Below are positions 32,282 through 40,717 of a stretch of 64,000 nucleotides of DNA, one piece after another; positions within the stretch are counted from its first letter, which is position 1; every line of letters starts with the position of its first letter. This DNA comes from Chromatiaceae bacterium. Lineage in GTDB: Bacteria > Pseudomonadota > Gammaproteobacteria > Chromatiales > Chromatiaceae. The translations under genes were made by a program, and so were the position numbers. Below the pieces are notes generated by a model. It did not search any database and was not told the DNA's origin. It saw nothing but the letters and a program-made list of their open reading frames with translations. The stretch is taken from assembly GCA_024235175.1 (NCBI GenBank), contig JACKMX010000003.1, positions 882,011-946,010 on the forward strand. The letters are read 5' to 3'.

Positions 32282-34108
32282 TCAGCGCTCAGCTGCCCTC
32301 TTGGTTGCCATCGAATCTATCGCCATTTGCTCGGTCTCTTCATCGCTGAGTGCGAGTTCGTGATCTATATCACGCTGCTCTGGATCGTGACTGGAGAAGA
32401 GTACTTCACCCATCTGTACCAGATTCTTCGCCACATCATAAGCATAAGCACTGTCGTTCATCAGCGAAGTCGCCATCTGCGGGGTAATTCTGTTCTCGCG
32501 GATCAGCACCTCCAGAATGCCGTTCGCGGTACTGTCGCTCTCCTCCATCTGCAGCCTGATCGCATCCAGCGACAGCACAGTAGTCGGATCATCGGGCTCG
32601 TTGCGCGCCTCTCCCAGTCGGCGCAGCACCTCGCCGAGCTGTATCCTGATCGAGTTGTACTCGGCACGGATGTCGTCATTATCCGATACGATGTACTCCT
32701 TCAGGTTCTTGTGCATGTGCTTGGTGTCCTTGATCGCCTCGACAATATCGCGTCCGGCGGCACGTAGGCGGAACAACTCGTCGGTCTGCCCCGGTGTCAT
32801 ATTGAGGTTGGCGCGGCTGATGAAGTTGACGATCGCACTGTATAACCCCTTGACGTTCTGGTTGTACTCCTCATCGATATCGATCGGCATCACCTTGCTA
32901 TCCTTCTTTACAACGTCCTCCAGATCCTTTTCCGACAGAATGTCATGACGATGCAGACTCAAGCCGTGAGCGATGATCGTGAATGCGTTGTCGTACAGAT
33001 GCAGAGTCTCCTTGCGCACCGCTTCGAGTGCCGTATCCGGCAGTTCGATAACCGAATCGTTGAGGTACTTGGGTTCCGCAGTGGTGAGCTTCTTGTCCGG
33101 CATGACGCGCATCAGGAAATTCACCAGCTGATTGGTGAACGGCATCATCACCGCGATACCGATGGTATTGAATATGGAGTGAAACACCGCCAGTTTCATG
33201 GTCCAGTCATCAGCGGCAATACCGATCGCGGACGCGATGACATCCACTCCCGCCATCAACTGATAGATCAGCGCAATGGCGATCACCGCGGTGACACTGT
33301 TGAAGATCAGATGCGCCCCCGCCAGACGTTTGCCCATCACATTGGAGCTCAACGCTCCGAGAATGGCGGTGATGGTGGTGCCGATATTGGCGCCGATCGC
33401 CAGACCGAGTCCGTTCTCATAGGTGATCTGCCCGGCGGCCAGTGCAGTGATGATGATTACCAGGGTTGCATGACTCGACTGCATGATCACGGTCGCGAAC
33501 ACACCGATCAGTGTGAACAGCAGTACGCCACTGTAACCATCCACCGCGAATTTAGTCAGATCGATGGTATCCCGAAACGCCTCGAACCCCTCCTTCATGT
33601 GGTGGATACCCAGAAACAGAAAACCGAGGCCGGCCAGGATATAACCGATACCGTTCATCGATTTTGATTTCTGGAAGATCAGAATGATGCCAAAAACCAG
33701 CATCGGCATCGCATAGGCGGAAATCTTCACCTTCATGCCCAGGCCGGCGATCAGCCAGGCGCCGGTGGTGGTGCCCAGGTTGGCACCGAAGATGATGCCG
33801 ACGCCGGCGGCCAGCGTGATCAGTCCTGCACCCAGAAACGATATGGTGATGACCGATACCAGCGAACTGGATTGCATCAGCGTGGTGGAGACGACGCCGA
33901 AGCTGAGGCTCTTCCAGATATTGTCCGTGGTCTTGCGCAGCAGTCGCTCCAGCAGACCACCGGTAAATGCCTTGAATCCTTCCTCTAATGCGAGCATGCC
34001 GAATAAAAATATGGCTACGCCCGCGGAGATCTCTTTAAAATCTGGACTTATCCAGAAACCATACGCCAACACCAGCAGCATGGTCGGTAAAAATATTTTT
34101 TTGATCAT
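32282..34108 (-). CDS. Na+/phosphate cotransporter with PhoU-like C-terminal domain (PNaS family)
   Basis: A 608-aa secondary transporter that imports phosphate with sodium. About eight to ten membrane helices fill residues 1-350 in two inverted halves. Each half carries the signature QSSS/QSSH: STTLMQSSSLVSVITI and FATVIMQSSHATLVII. Residues 380-600 form a helical PhoU-like domain that would sense or gate transport. It differs clearly from the two close paralogues at 40.7 and 45.5 kb. It is transcribed alone and has its own terminator. Confidence 0.9.
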   Translation of the reverse strand: MIKKIFLPTMLLVLAYGFWISPDFKEISAGVAIFLFGMLALEEGFKAFTGGLLERLLRKTTDNIWKSLSFGVVSTTLMQSSSLVSVITISFLGAGLITLAAGVGIIFGANLGTTTGAWLIAGLGMKVKISAYAMPMLVFGIILIFQKSKSMNGIGYILAGLGFLFLGIHHMKEGFEAFRDTIDLTKFAVDGYSGVLLFTLIGVFATVIMQSSHATLVIIITALAAGQITYENGLGLAIGANIGTTITAILGALSSNVMGKRLAGAHLIFNSVTAVIAIALIYQLMAGVDVIASAIGIAADDWTMKLAVFHSIFNTIGIAVMMPFTNQLVNFLMRVMPDKKLTTAEPKYLNDSVIELPDTALEAVRKETLHLYDNAFTIIAHGLSLHRHDILSEKDLEDVVKKDSKVMPIDIDEEYNQNVKGLYSAIVNFISRANLNMTPGQTDELFRLRAAGRDIVEAIKDTKHMHKNLKEYIVSDNDDIRAEYNSIRIQLGEVLRRLGEARNEPDDPTTVLSLDAIRLQMEESDSTANGILEVLIRENRITPQMATSLMNDSAYAYDVAKNLVQMGEVLFSSHDPEQRDIDHELALSDEETEQMAIDSMATKRAAER

Positions 34109-34207
34109 AACAGTCTATCCATCTATGCCTGATTGGTAAGGACGAGATTAATCACTGCCAGCTTCATATGGTGGCTTTTCTCATAAAGTTGCTCCTCATT
34201 GCGGTTT

Positions 34208-34522
34208 TTACATACTCTCTTGCTCGGCCCTGTCCGATAAGCGAATTGGCATTGCCTCACTTTCCGACCGCTCAGGATTGGGCTCGATGGAGTGCTTCGT
34301 TCTTTTCGCTTTCAGTAAACCTTTGTGCTTGTCGTACATTCGCAGAAAGAAGGGAGAAAACTGTGCCAGAAGGAAGAAAAAAGAAGTGACTACAACCGCT
34401 TCGATTCCCAAAAGATAATAAGACGCAAATACGAAATAGAGAAACAGCATTCCCAGAGCGGTTCGCCGAAAGACATTGCCGAGATTTCCGTTTATCTGTT
34501 TCCCAATTCCACGTTGTTTCAT
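34208..34522 (-). CDS. Small two-helix membrane protein
   Basis: A 104-aa protein starting at ATG 34522 behind GAGAGGA. Two adjacent hydrophobic helices lie at residues 20-65 (TALGMLFLYFVFASYYLLGI and VVVTSFFFLLAQFSPFFL), followed by a charged tail rich in Lys, Glu and Arg. It lies upstream of the Na+/Pi cotransporter on the same strand. A GG-N10-GC (sigma-54-like) element is present about 130 nt upstream. The function is unknown. Confidence 0.6.
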   Translation of the reverse strand: MKQRGIGKQINGNLGNVFRRTALGMLFLYFVFASYYLLGIEAVVVTSFFFLLAQFSPFFLRMYDKHKGLLKAKRTKHSIEPNPERSESEAMPIRLSDRAEQESM

Positions 34523-34652
34523 ACTTCAATCCTCTCAAGGAAGCTTTGCTAACCTTGGCAGATGCAGGCATTCATGCCGCCCTACGCGCAACCCAATATT
34601 CGGGTTTCCCTCCTACAGATAAAGAACAGATCGGCACTGTAATGGAAAAGAG

Positions 34653-34670
34653 AAGCACATGTTGGGCCAT
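34653..34670 (-). promoter_or_regulatory. Candidate sigma-54 promoter for the small membrane gene
   Basis: On the - strand the sequence TGGCCCAACATGTGCT has GG and GC exactly 10 nt apart, as the -24/-12 elements of sigma-54 promoters require. It lies about 130 nt upstream of the start at 34522. The nearby sigma-54 response regulator makes it relevant. Single matches of this kind occur by chance. Confidence 0.35.
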
Positions 34671-35553
34671 TTAGAAAAAGCTAAAAACATAAGTAAAATC
34701 AATAATTAAGGATATATAACTATACACAATAGAAAACAGAATGGGTGTAACAAAATGAAAAGAAAACTCTTCTTTGTAAGAGCCGAGTGTGTTTTATTCT
34801 TTACCTTCAAAGCCTTGAACAGGTTTATCGCTGAGGTGTAACCAACCCGTTTAGTTACACCCGTAGAAGATAGCGTTCTATAAAGCCACTAACCGCTTTC
34901 TATACATGCCCATCCGAATGGTATCCATTAAATGACCAAACGCCGACTCCACTCTACTTAGCCGTTGGTCGTAGATGTGCCGCAATCATGATCTCGCCGA
35001 TCGTTGTTTCGTCTCAAAGATGATTGATAGACTTTTTTTGTCGTCAGCTTTGGAAGCAATACTAACGAAGAACTTACCAGGTGAGGCGAAGGGTATCCCT
35101 CTCCGTCAACATACCTAACACACGACTGTCATGGTTCACGTCGGAAAAGCTATTGTAGTTTGCTGACACTGATTTTCGGGTTGCTTTATCCAGGTGCGGT
35201 TCTGGGTGTAGCGGTTAATTTCTGAGATCATTAGGTAGGCAAAACCAATCCTCTTGAAAAGCAGCTCTTATTCAGTCCGTTTGATTGCCTCTCCTTCAGA
35301 TATGCCTCAATTTTCGACCGGAATGCAGTGGTGTATGCAGTAGTAGGGTTGTAACAACTTAACCTTTTTGCATTCTGAATTCTCATGGTTTGTTGATCAG
35401 ATAATTAATTGATTATGAGTGTATTAATAGGCTTATCTGATCATTCGATTCATTCCTGAGTGTTCATCATGTTACACCCTTAAGGTAGTTTTCCTATCAA
35501 CTTATGCAATTCTAACTTTCTGATTTATAGCCTGAAATCTCAGGTTTTGTTAA
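34671..35553. other. Long intergenic region with repeated GGTGTAAC motifs
   Basis: Nearly 0.9 kb of AT-rich sequence without a supported gene. GGTGTAAC (34835-34842) and GTTACACC (34854-34861) form a perfect 8-bp hairpin with an 11-nt loop. Related GGGTGTAAC (about 34744) and GTTACACCC (about 35471) occur as well. They could be regulator sites or the debris of an insertion element. Confidence 0.35.
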
Positions 35554-35570
35554 TTGGCCTGGTTCCTGCG
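35554..35570 (+). promoter_or_regulatory. Candidate sigma-54 promoter upstream of the small-protein/kinase operon
   Basis: TTGGCCTGGTTCCTGCG contains GG and GC separated by 10 nt and matches TGGC at -24 and TGC at -12. It faces the genes at 35758 onward, which include the histidine kinase and the sigma-54 activator. Autoregulation would be possible. Confidence 0.38.
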
Positions 35571-35757
35571 TAAAAGTCATTAGGGCTTCGGGATATCCTG
35601 CTCGGTATTGTAACGGCAATCATATGTTTTTAGCCGGATCCTGGTAATTGAAGTTTAGAGATGTTCACCTCGGCATTAACACCGGAGCCACGAAAAATCT
35701 TGTTTAAAGGTTGTCGAATTAATTAATCAGACAATCTCATGTTGAGGGAGAGTGGTA

Positions 35758-36015
35758 ATGAAGTTCCAAAGGCTCACAAATGAACTTGATGATCTGCTTA
35801 TTTTGATCGACAGGGAAGAGGATAAACGACAGGAAAGTTTGAATGACTATTTCTGGCGACTTAGGGCAGAAGAACGAAAATTGCGAAGAAAAATTGAAAA
35901 TGAGGAGAATAAAAACAGCCGCAGGAAATTGAAGAAAAAATTGAATAATGTGATTGAAGGATACGATTTACTAGGCGCTCATTTTAATGACTCACAATCC
36001 AAACAGACTGATTGA
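35758..36015 (+). CDS. Small coiled-coil protein upstream of the histidine kinase
   Basis: An 85-aa highly charged protein. ATG 35758 is preceded by GAGGGAG. It is almost entirely helical by composition (RLRAEERKLRRKIENEENK, RRKLKKKLNNVIEGYD), so a coiled coil is likely; there is no signal or membrane segment. It overlaps the next small gene by 29 nt and lies in one run with the kinase and regulator genes. No family is recognised. Confidence 0.55.
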   Translation: MKFQRLTNELDDLLILIDREEDKRQESLNDYFWRLRAEERKLRRKIENEENKNSRRKLKKKLNNVIEGYDLLGAHFNDSQSKQTD

Positions 36016-36163
36016 TACAGAAAGTAGTTTTCTGAAAGAAATCAAAAAAGCACGGCTAGAAGATAATGAGGAGTTCGTGAGATCTCCGGCTTCCATTTTA
36101 ATAGAGGCTGGAGTTTTCGTTATCGCATTGTTTTTATTTTTGGCGTTGCTAAGTCTGATCTAA
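35987..36163 (+). CDS. 58-aa single-pass membrane protein
   Basis: A short frame from ATG 35987 to TAA 36161-36163. It starts MTHNPNRLIDTESSFLKEIK, continues charged, and ends in one strong hydrophobic helix (LIEAGVFVIALFLFLALLSL). It overlaps the coiled-coil gene before it and the kinase frame begins directly after it. A tail-anchored topology is likely. It may partner the kinase, but this is only inferred from the neighbourhood. Confidence 0.5.
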   Translation: MTHNPNRLIDTESSFLKEIKKARLEDNEEFVRSPASILIEAGVFVIALFLFLALLSLI

Positions 36164-36247
36164 CTTGAAGACCACACACCTGCACTGAATAAGACACGCA
36201 TCAGAGAACATTGGCTGCCAGTATTTCTGTTTCTGGCCGGAATAGTT

Positions 36248-38353
36248 GTGACGCTGAGCGCCTTTTTCACCATAAAAGGTGAGTTGGACAGTCACCGCCA
36301 GACTGAATTCAGTTGGGAAGCGCACAACCGCAATAATGCCCTGCAACAAGGAATTGAGGACGGATTGGAATCGGTCAAGACGATCCGCGATCTGTTTCGT
36401 TCATCCGAATATGTCACGCAATCGGAGTACAGTCTTTTTGCTCAGGCGTTGTTAGCACGACATTCGGGTATCCATGCACTAGAATGGATTGAACTGACCA
36501 AACGCGTTATTCCTCCGGTAGTCGAACCTGGCAAGGTGCAAGGTTCCGATCAGTCTGCTATCTATGAAGATCGGTTCACCTTAACCTACATTGAGCCCTT
36601 GCCGTCGGATGGACAGACATTGGGTTTCGATTATGGCTCGGACCCGTCGTACCGAAAGCTGTTGGAACATGCTTGGAGCAGCGGACAACTGACGGTCAGT
36701 GGTCGTATCAGATTGGTTCGGAACAACGGTCCGCTGTTTGGATTCATAGCCATCCAGCCGGTTTACATTAACGGGCTGCCTATCACAACAGAGGTACAGC
36801 GCAAAAAAGCACTGCTGGGGTTTGTTGTGGGTCTGTTCCGAATCGCCGATCTTGCAAATGCCGCGATCTCCCGACTGGAACCGCGTGGTGTGGAGTTTCT
36901 GGTACTGGATGAGTCAGCAGAGCCCGGTCAGCAGTTTCTGGATTTTTATGCCAGTCGGCTGGACTCAAATTCTCGTGACGATGTCGATTACACAAAAGCC
37001 CCGGAGTGGAGCCTTAAAGGGGCACAGAGGGTGCGCCAACTATTTCCGGTAGCCGATCGCATTTGGTCAATTACCAGTTCGCCAGTTGACAATTTTCGCA
37101 GCGCGGAGGGATTTGCAAATGGACCCAATATTATTCTGATAGGGGGCGGAGTTCTGACCCTAACGATGTCATTGTTCGTTTTCACTATGCGTACTGGCAT
37201 CAAGAAAAGAATGAAGATCGAACGGGAACTCCGCGAATCAGAGCAGAAACTGCGTGTCCTGTTCGATCAATCACCCGATATCATCATGACAGTGGATGGG
37301 GAAGATAACTGCCTGATGATCAATCGTCCATTACCCAGGAAGCGTGACAATGGAGATGTTCAAGGTTTAACCGGTTTTTTTCCGACAAAGCTCCAAGATA
37401 ACTATAGAGCGATCCTGAAAAAAGTTCTCCACTCCGGAGAGGCTGGTGAAATCCAGTTTTCGGGAGACGGTCCTAGCTGGTGGGAAGTGCGTGTCGTGCC
37501 GTTACGAATACAGGATAAACTAGCTTCTGCCATGGTTATCCTAAAGGACATCACCGAGCAGCGGATGTTGGAGGCACACACTATACGGAATGCCAGACTC
37601 GCATCGCTGGGTGTGTTGGCGGCGAGTGTAGCGCACGAAATCAACAACCCCAACAACGCTATTCAGTTCAATATCTCGATACTGACGAGAAGCTGGCGCG
37701 ATATCATCAAAATACTGGCTTTGTTCCGAACAGAACACGGCGATTTTACCGTGGGTGGTGTTTCGTTTGAGCAGGCCCTGACAGGTACACCTCGTCTGCT
37801 CGAAGGTATTGAAAAAAGCGCCCGTAGGATAGGGGTTATCGTCAGTAACCTAAAACACCTGGCCCGACCAGACCAGGGTGATCTCGACCACGAAGTGGAT
37901 GTTGCAGAGGTTTTGCGTAACGCTTTGTCAATTCTGCAAAACCAGATTCACAAGCTGTGCGACGATTGTAAGTTGGATATTGTAGAACCGCTTTCAGCAG
38001 TGCGGGGTAACGCGCAGCAATTGGAACAGGTATTCATTAATGTGATTCTGAATGCGCTGCAGTCACTGCCCGATCGATCAGCCGCTATTCGAATCTTTGC
38101 TGTACAGGAAGAGGCAGGGGAGTTTATCCAGGTCACTGTCAGTGACCAGGGATCGGGAATTTCCGAGGAAATTCACAGCCAAGTTCTCGATCCTTTCTTC
38201 ACCACGAAGAGTGATCAGGGCGGCACTGGGCTTGGATTGCCCATATCCTACCGTATTATCCAGAATCACAAAGGTAAAATGGTGCTGAATTCGAGACCTG
38301 GAGAGGGTACTGATGTGATCATGCGGCTGCCGGTATACAACGGAAACCGATAG
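36248..38353 (+). CDS. CHASE-PAS sensor histidine kinase
   Basis: An (at least) 701-aa membrane sensor. A CHASE sensing domain occupies about residues 35-230 (ALEWIELTKRV, FDYGSDPSYRKLLEHAW). A membrane helix follows near 298-318, a PAS domain at 330-445, then the kinase: His463 in VAHEINNPNNAIQF, N-box FINVILNALQSLP, G-boxes DQGSGIS and GGTGLGLP. Only GTG 36248 is a usual start, but in-frame codons upstream encode the expected first membrane helix (LPVFLFLAGIVVTLSAFF) with no ATG, GTG or TTG before the stop at 36161. A CTG at 36185 may be the real start. It pairs with the regulator at 38363. Confidence 0.85.
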   Translation: MTLSAFFTIKGELDSHRQTEFSWEAHNRNNALQQGIEDGLESVKTIRDLFRSSEYVTQSEYSLFAQALLARHSGIHALEWIELTKRVIPPVVEPGKVQGSDQSAIYEDRFTLTYIEPLPSDGQTLGFDYGSDPSYRKLLEHAWSSGQLTVSGRIRLVRNNGPLFGFIAIQPVYINGLPITTEVQRKKALLGFVVGLFRIADLANAAISRLEPRGVEFLVLDESAEPGQQFLDFYASRLDSNSRDDVDYTKAPEWSLKGAQRVRQLFPVADRIWSITSSPVDNFRSAEGFANGPNIILIGGGVLTLTMSLFVFTMRTGIKKRMKIERELRESEQKLRVLFDQSPDIIMTVDGEDNCLMINRPLPRKRDNGDVQGLTGFFPTKLQDNYRAILKKVLHSGEAGEIQFSGDGPSWWEVRVVPLRIQDKLASAMVILKDITEQRMLEAHTIRNARLASLGVLAASVAHEINNPNNAIQFNISILTRSWRDIIKILALFRTEHGDFTVGGVSFEQALTGTPRLLEGIEKSARRIGVIVSNLKHLARPDQGDLDHEVDVAEVLRNALSILQNQIHKLCDDCKLDIVEPLSAVRGNAQQLEQVFINVILNALQSLPDRSAAIRIFAVQEEAGEFIQVTVSDQGSGISEEIHSQVLDPFFTTKSDQGGTGLGLPISYRIIQNHKGKMVLNSRPGEGTDVIMRLPVYNGNR

Positions 38354-38362
38354 GAGAGGATA

Positions 38363-39787
38363 GTGCCGAAAAAAGAGAGCGAGCTGCCTGTCGTCCTGGT
38401 CGACGACGAAGAGGAAATTCTGTTTGGAGCGAGTTATCTACTGAACAGCCATGGTATTCAATCCGTGACCGCTTTGAGTGACGAGCGAAGGCTGTTGCCT
38501 TTTTTACAATCGGAAGAGGCGGGTGTCATTGTGCTGGATCTTTTCATGCCACACATTCCAGGCACTGAGATTCTGCTGCAGATCGTACAAAATTATCCAC
38601 ATGTTCCAGTAGTTGTCATGACCGCCTCACAGGAGGTTGAGACCGCCGTCTCCTGCATGAAGGAAGGTGCTTTTGACTACCTGGTCAAGCCGGTCGAGGA
38701 GAGTCGGTTTGTCTCCAGTATACGGCGTGCTCTGGAGGTCAGGGAACTTCGCCGGGAGATCGGTTCGCTGCGACACAGCCTGATGTCTGACAGGATGAAG
38801 TGCCCCGAGTGTTTTTCCCACATTATTACCTGCCAGCGAGACATGCTTGTACACTTCAAGTATATCGAGGCGATCGCGGGCAGCAGAGAACCAGTAATGA
38901 TCACTGGGGAAACCGGTACCGGCAAGGAGCTTATTGCCCGGGCATTGCATCAGGCAAGCGGACGAAGCGGCAAGATGGTCAGTCTGAATGTGGCGGGCCT
39001 GGACGACACTATGTTTTCAGACACACTGTTCGGACATGTCAAGGGGGCTTTTACCGGTGCCGACAGGGACAGAGAGGGTTTGATCGCCAGTGCCACAGGC
39101 GGTACTTTGTTTCTTGATGAGATTGGTGATTTGAATATGCCCTCGCAGGTTAAGTTGTTGCGCCTGCTGCAGGAGTATACTTTCTATCCCCTGGGTTCCG
39201 ATATTCCACAAGTCTCCGATGTGCGAATCGTTGTAGCAACCAACCAGAATATTCGCGACAGAATAGCACGTGGAAAATTTCGCCAAGATCTTTTTTTCAG
39301 ACTCTCCAGTCATCCGATCGATATGCCCCCACTGCGCAACCGCCCGGACGACCTGCCGTTGCTGTTACAACATTTTATTGAGGAGGCATCTCAATCGCTG
39401 GGCAAGTCCGCCCCTACACCATCGGACGAGTTGCTTAAGTTGTTGTCGGTCTATGATTTCCCCGGCAACATCCGGGAGTTAAGATCTCTGGTCTACAATG
39501 CGGTTGCCCAACACCGTTCAGGACCCATTCTATCCATGCAGAGCTTTCGGGATAGTATACAGAAAACACGCGGTACCCTGGTTGTTGAAAAGCATACTCC
39601 CGAGTCACTTTCGAAGGCGTCTCTTCTAACAATTACCGGGAGATTTCCTACGCTGAAAGAGGCGGATGTTTATCTGGTGGAGGAGGCTATGCGCAGAGCA
39701 AGCAGTAATCAGGGAGTGGCCGCCACGCTGCTGGGCATAACACGTCAGTCACTCAATCGGCGCTTGAAGAACATGAGCAGTCAGTAA
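38363..39787 (+). CDS. NtrC-family sigma-54 response regulator
   Basis: A 474-aa activator partnered with the preceding kinase, 9 nt apart. Receiver domain: phospho-acceptor Asp59 in VIVLDLFMPH. AAA+ domain: Walker A GETGTGKE from residue 182, GAFTGA at 228-233 (contact to sigma-54, intact), and Walker B GGTLFLDEIGDL. Fis-type helix-turn-helix at the C-terminus: NQGVAATLLGITRQSLNRRL. GTG 38363 has GGAGAGGA just upstream. Its targets are likely among the neighbouring transport genes, several of which have GG-N10-GC elements. Confidence 0.92.
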   Translation: MPKKESELPVVLVDDEEEILFGASYLLNSHGIQSVTALSDERRLLPFLQSEEAGVIVLDLFMPHIPGTEILLQIVQNYPHVPVVVMTASQEVETAVSCMKEGAFDYLVKPVEESRFVSSIRRALEVRELRREIGSLRHSLMSDRMKCPECFSHIITCQRDMLVHFKYIEAIAGSREPVMITGETGTGKELIARALHQASGRSGKMVSLNVAGLDDTMFSDTLFGHVKGAFTGADRDREGLIASATGGTLFLDEIGDLNMPSQVKLLRLLQEYTFYPLGSDIPQVSDVRIVVATNQNIRDRIARGKFRQDLFFRLSSHPIDMPPLRNRPDDLPLLLQHFIEEASQSLGKSAPTPSDELLKLLSVYDFPGNIRELRSLVYNAVAQHRSGPILSMQSFRDSIQKTRGTLVVEKHTPESLSKASLLTITGRFPTLKEADVYLVEEAMRRASSNQGVAATLLGITRQSLNRRLKNMSSQ

Positions 39788-39810
39788 ACGCGTTCATCAA
39801 ACGGTGGTAT

Positions 39811-40236
39811 CTATACGTGTCGTTCAATATATTCCTTGAGTGCTTTGGCATGATTATATTTCACATCTCTGGCGGCAAAGACCAACGTAACGATCTCTTC
39901 GTTCGCCAACTCTTCCAGAAGTGAAGCAACATCCCCACGGCCATCGAGTTCTCGGAAATAACGATCTTTGAACTCGGTCCATCTGGCAGGATTGTGGTTG
40001 AACCATTTGCGCAGCAGCGTACTTGGCGCCAGCGGTTTGGGCCAGGACTGAATACTCAGCTCGGCCTTAGATACACCACGAGGCCAAAGCCTGTCGACAA
40101 GAACCCGACAACCGTCGGATCGGGCAGGTAGTTCATATGCTCGTTTTAGTCGAATAACCAATATATTTTCATTCCGCCATTGTGTGTTCCGGCTTAGGTG
40201 GGTAACTCTGGCGTTCAGCCCGGCTACTCGTTTCAT
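39811..40236 (-). CDS. DUF488 (YeaO-like) protein
   Basis: A 141-aa cytoplasmic protein. The core motif DGCRVLVDRLWPRGVSK and the later LARK-like RKWFNHNPARWTEFKDRY and VTLVFAARDVKYNHAKALKE identify the family. ATG 40236 was chosen for its GGAGGG at 5 nt, which gives an N-terminal extension of about 20 residues compared with relatives. The family is widespread and its biochemical role is unsettled. Confidence 0.82.
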   Translation of the reverse strand: MKRVAGLNARVTHLSRNTQWRNENILVIRLKRAYELPARSDGCRVLVDRLWPRGVSKAELSIQSWPKPLAPSTLLRKWFNHNPARWTEFKDRYFRELDGRGDVASLLEELANEEIVTLVFAARDVKYNHAKALKEYIERHV

Positions 40237-40359
40237 GTATCCCTCCGTCAGAGCCACTGGCAACCCTGCACGAACGAAGGCGGCTCCCGTGAGTTTCCTC
40301 TGCGACCCGGATCGCTTCTACCACTTCCTCAGGTATTGATAATGGTACATTGTTCAGAC

Positions 40360-40632
40360 TTAAAACAAGTGCAGAGACCAGCTCACGAAGATGGCGAGAA
40401 TATTGAGCAGCATCCCCAAGGCGAAGGGTGCCAGATTGAACCCTGCCGGTTTGCAACGTACGACGGCCAACCAGGGTGCAGCTGAAATCACTGCAGTCAC
40501 CACCCCGAAGGATGGTCCTCCCCAGATGAAAATAATCCATGGTAGCGCTACGCTGCCAAGATAAACAGCCAGTAGTCCGACAGCCCAAACGACAAGCGCC
40601 CAGAGTCTTCGTTCGGTTTTCTCTGGTGGCAT
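40360..40632 (-). CDS. Small three-helix membrane protein
   Basis: A 90-aa protein made almost wholly of three hydrophobic helices (LWALVVWAVGLLAVYLGSVA, FGVVTAVISAAPWLAVV, FALGMLLNILAIFVSWSL). It lies directly downstream of the Na+/Pi cotransporter on the same strand, separated by a strong hairpin. No obvious ribosome site is seen. The function is unknown; it is one of several small membrane proteins flanking phosphate transporters here. Confidence 0.5.
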   Translation of the reverse strand: MPPEKTERRLWALVVWAVGLLAVYLGSVALPWIIFIWGGPSFGVVTAVISAAPWLAVVRCKPAGFNLAPFALGMLLNILAIFVSWSLHLF

Positions 40633-40670
40633 GATCGGAAACCCAGGGATGATGGAAGTCTACCAACTGA

Positions 40671-40699
40671 CCCATTCCGCCCGTAGTGGGCGGAATGGG
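40671..40699. terminator. Perfect 12-bp hairpin after a Na+/Pi cotransporter gene
   Basis: CCCATTCCGCCC (40671-40682) and GGGCGGAATGGG (40688-40699) are exact complements around a GTAGT loop. It lies about 19 nt past the cotransporter stop. There is no U-tract, so it may attenuate or stabilise mRNA ends rather than terminate fully. Confidence 0.6.
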
Positions 40700-40717
40700 T
40701 TGGCCGGCCGGGATTTG

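Noticed and set aside
32945..33667. 240-codon + strand frame inside the Na+/Pi cotransporter gene
   Set aside because: Asp/Arg/His/Gln-rich antisense of membrane helices; not a protein-like composition.
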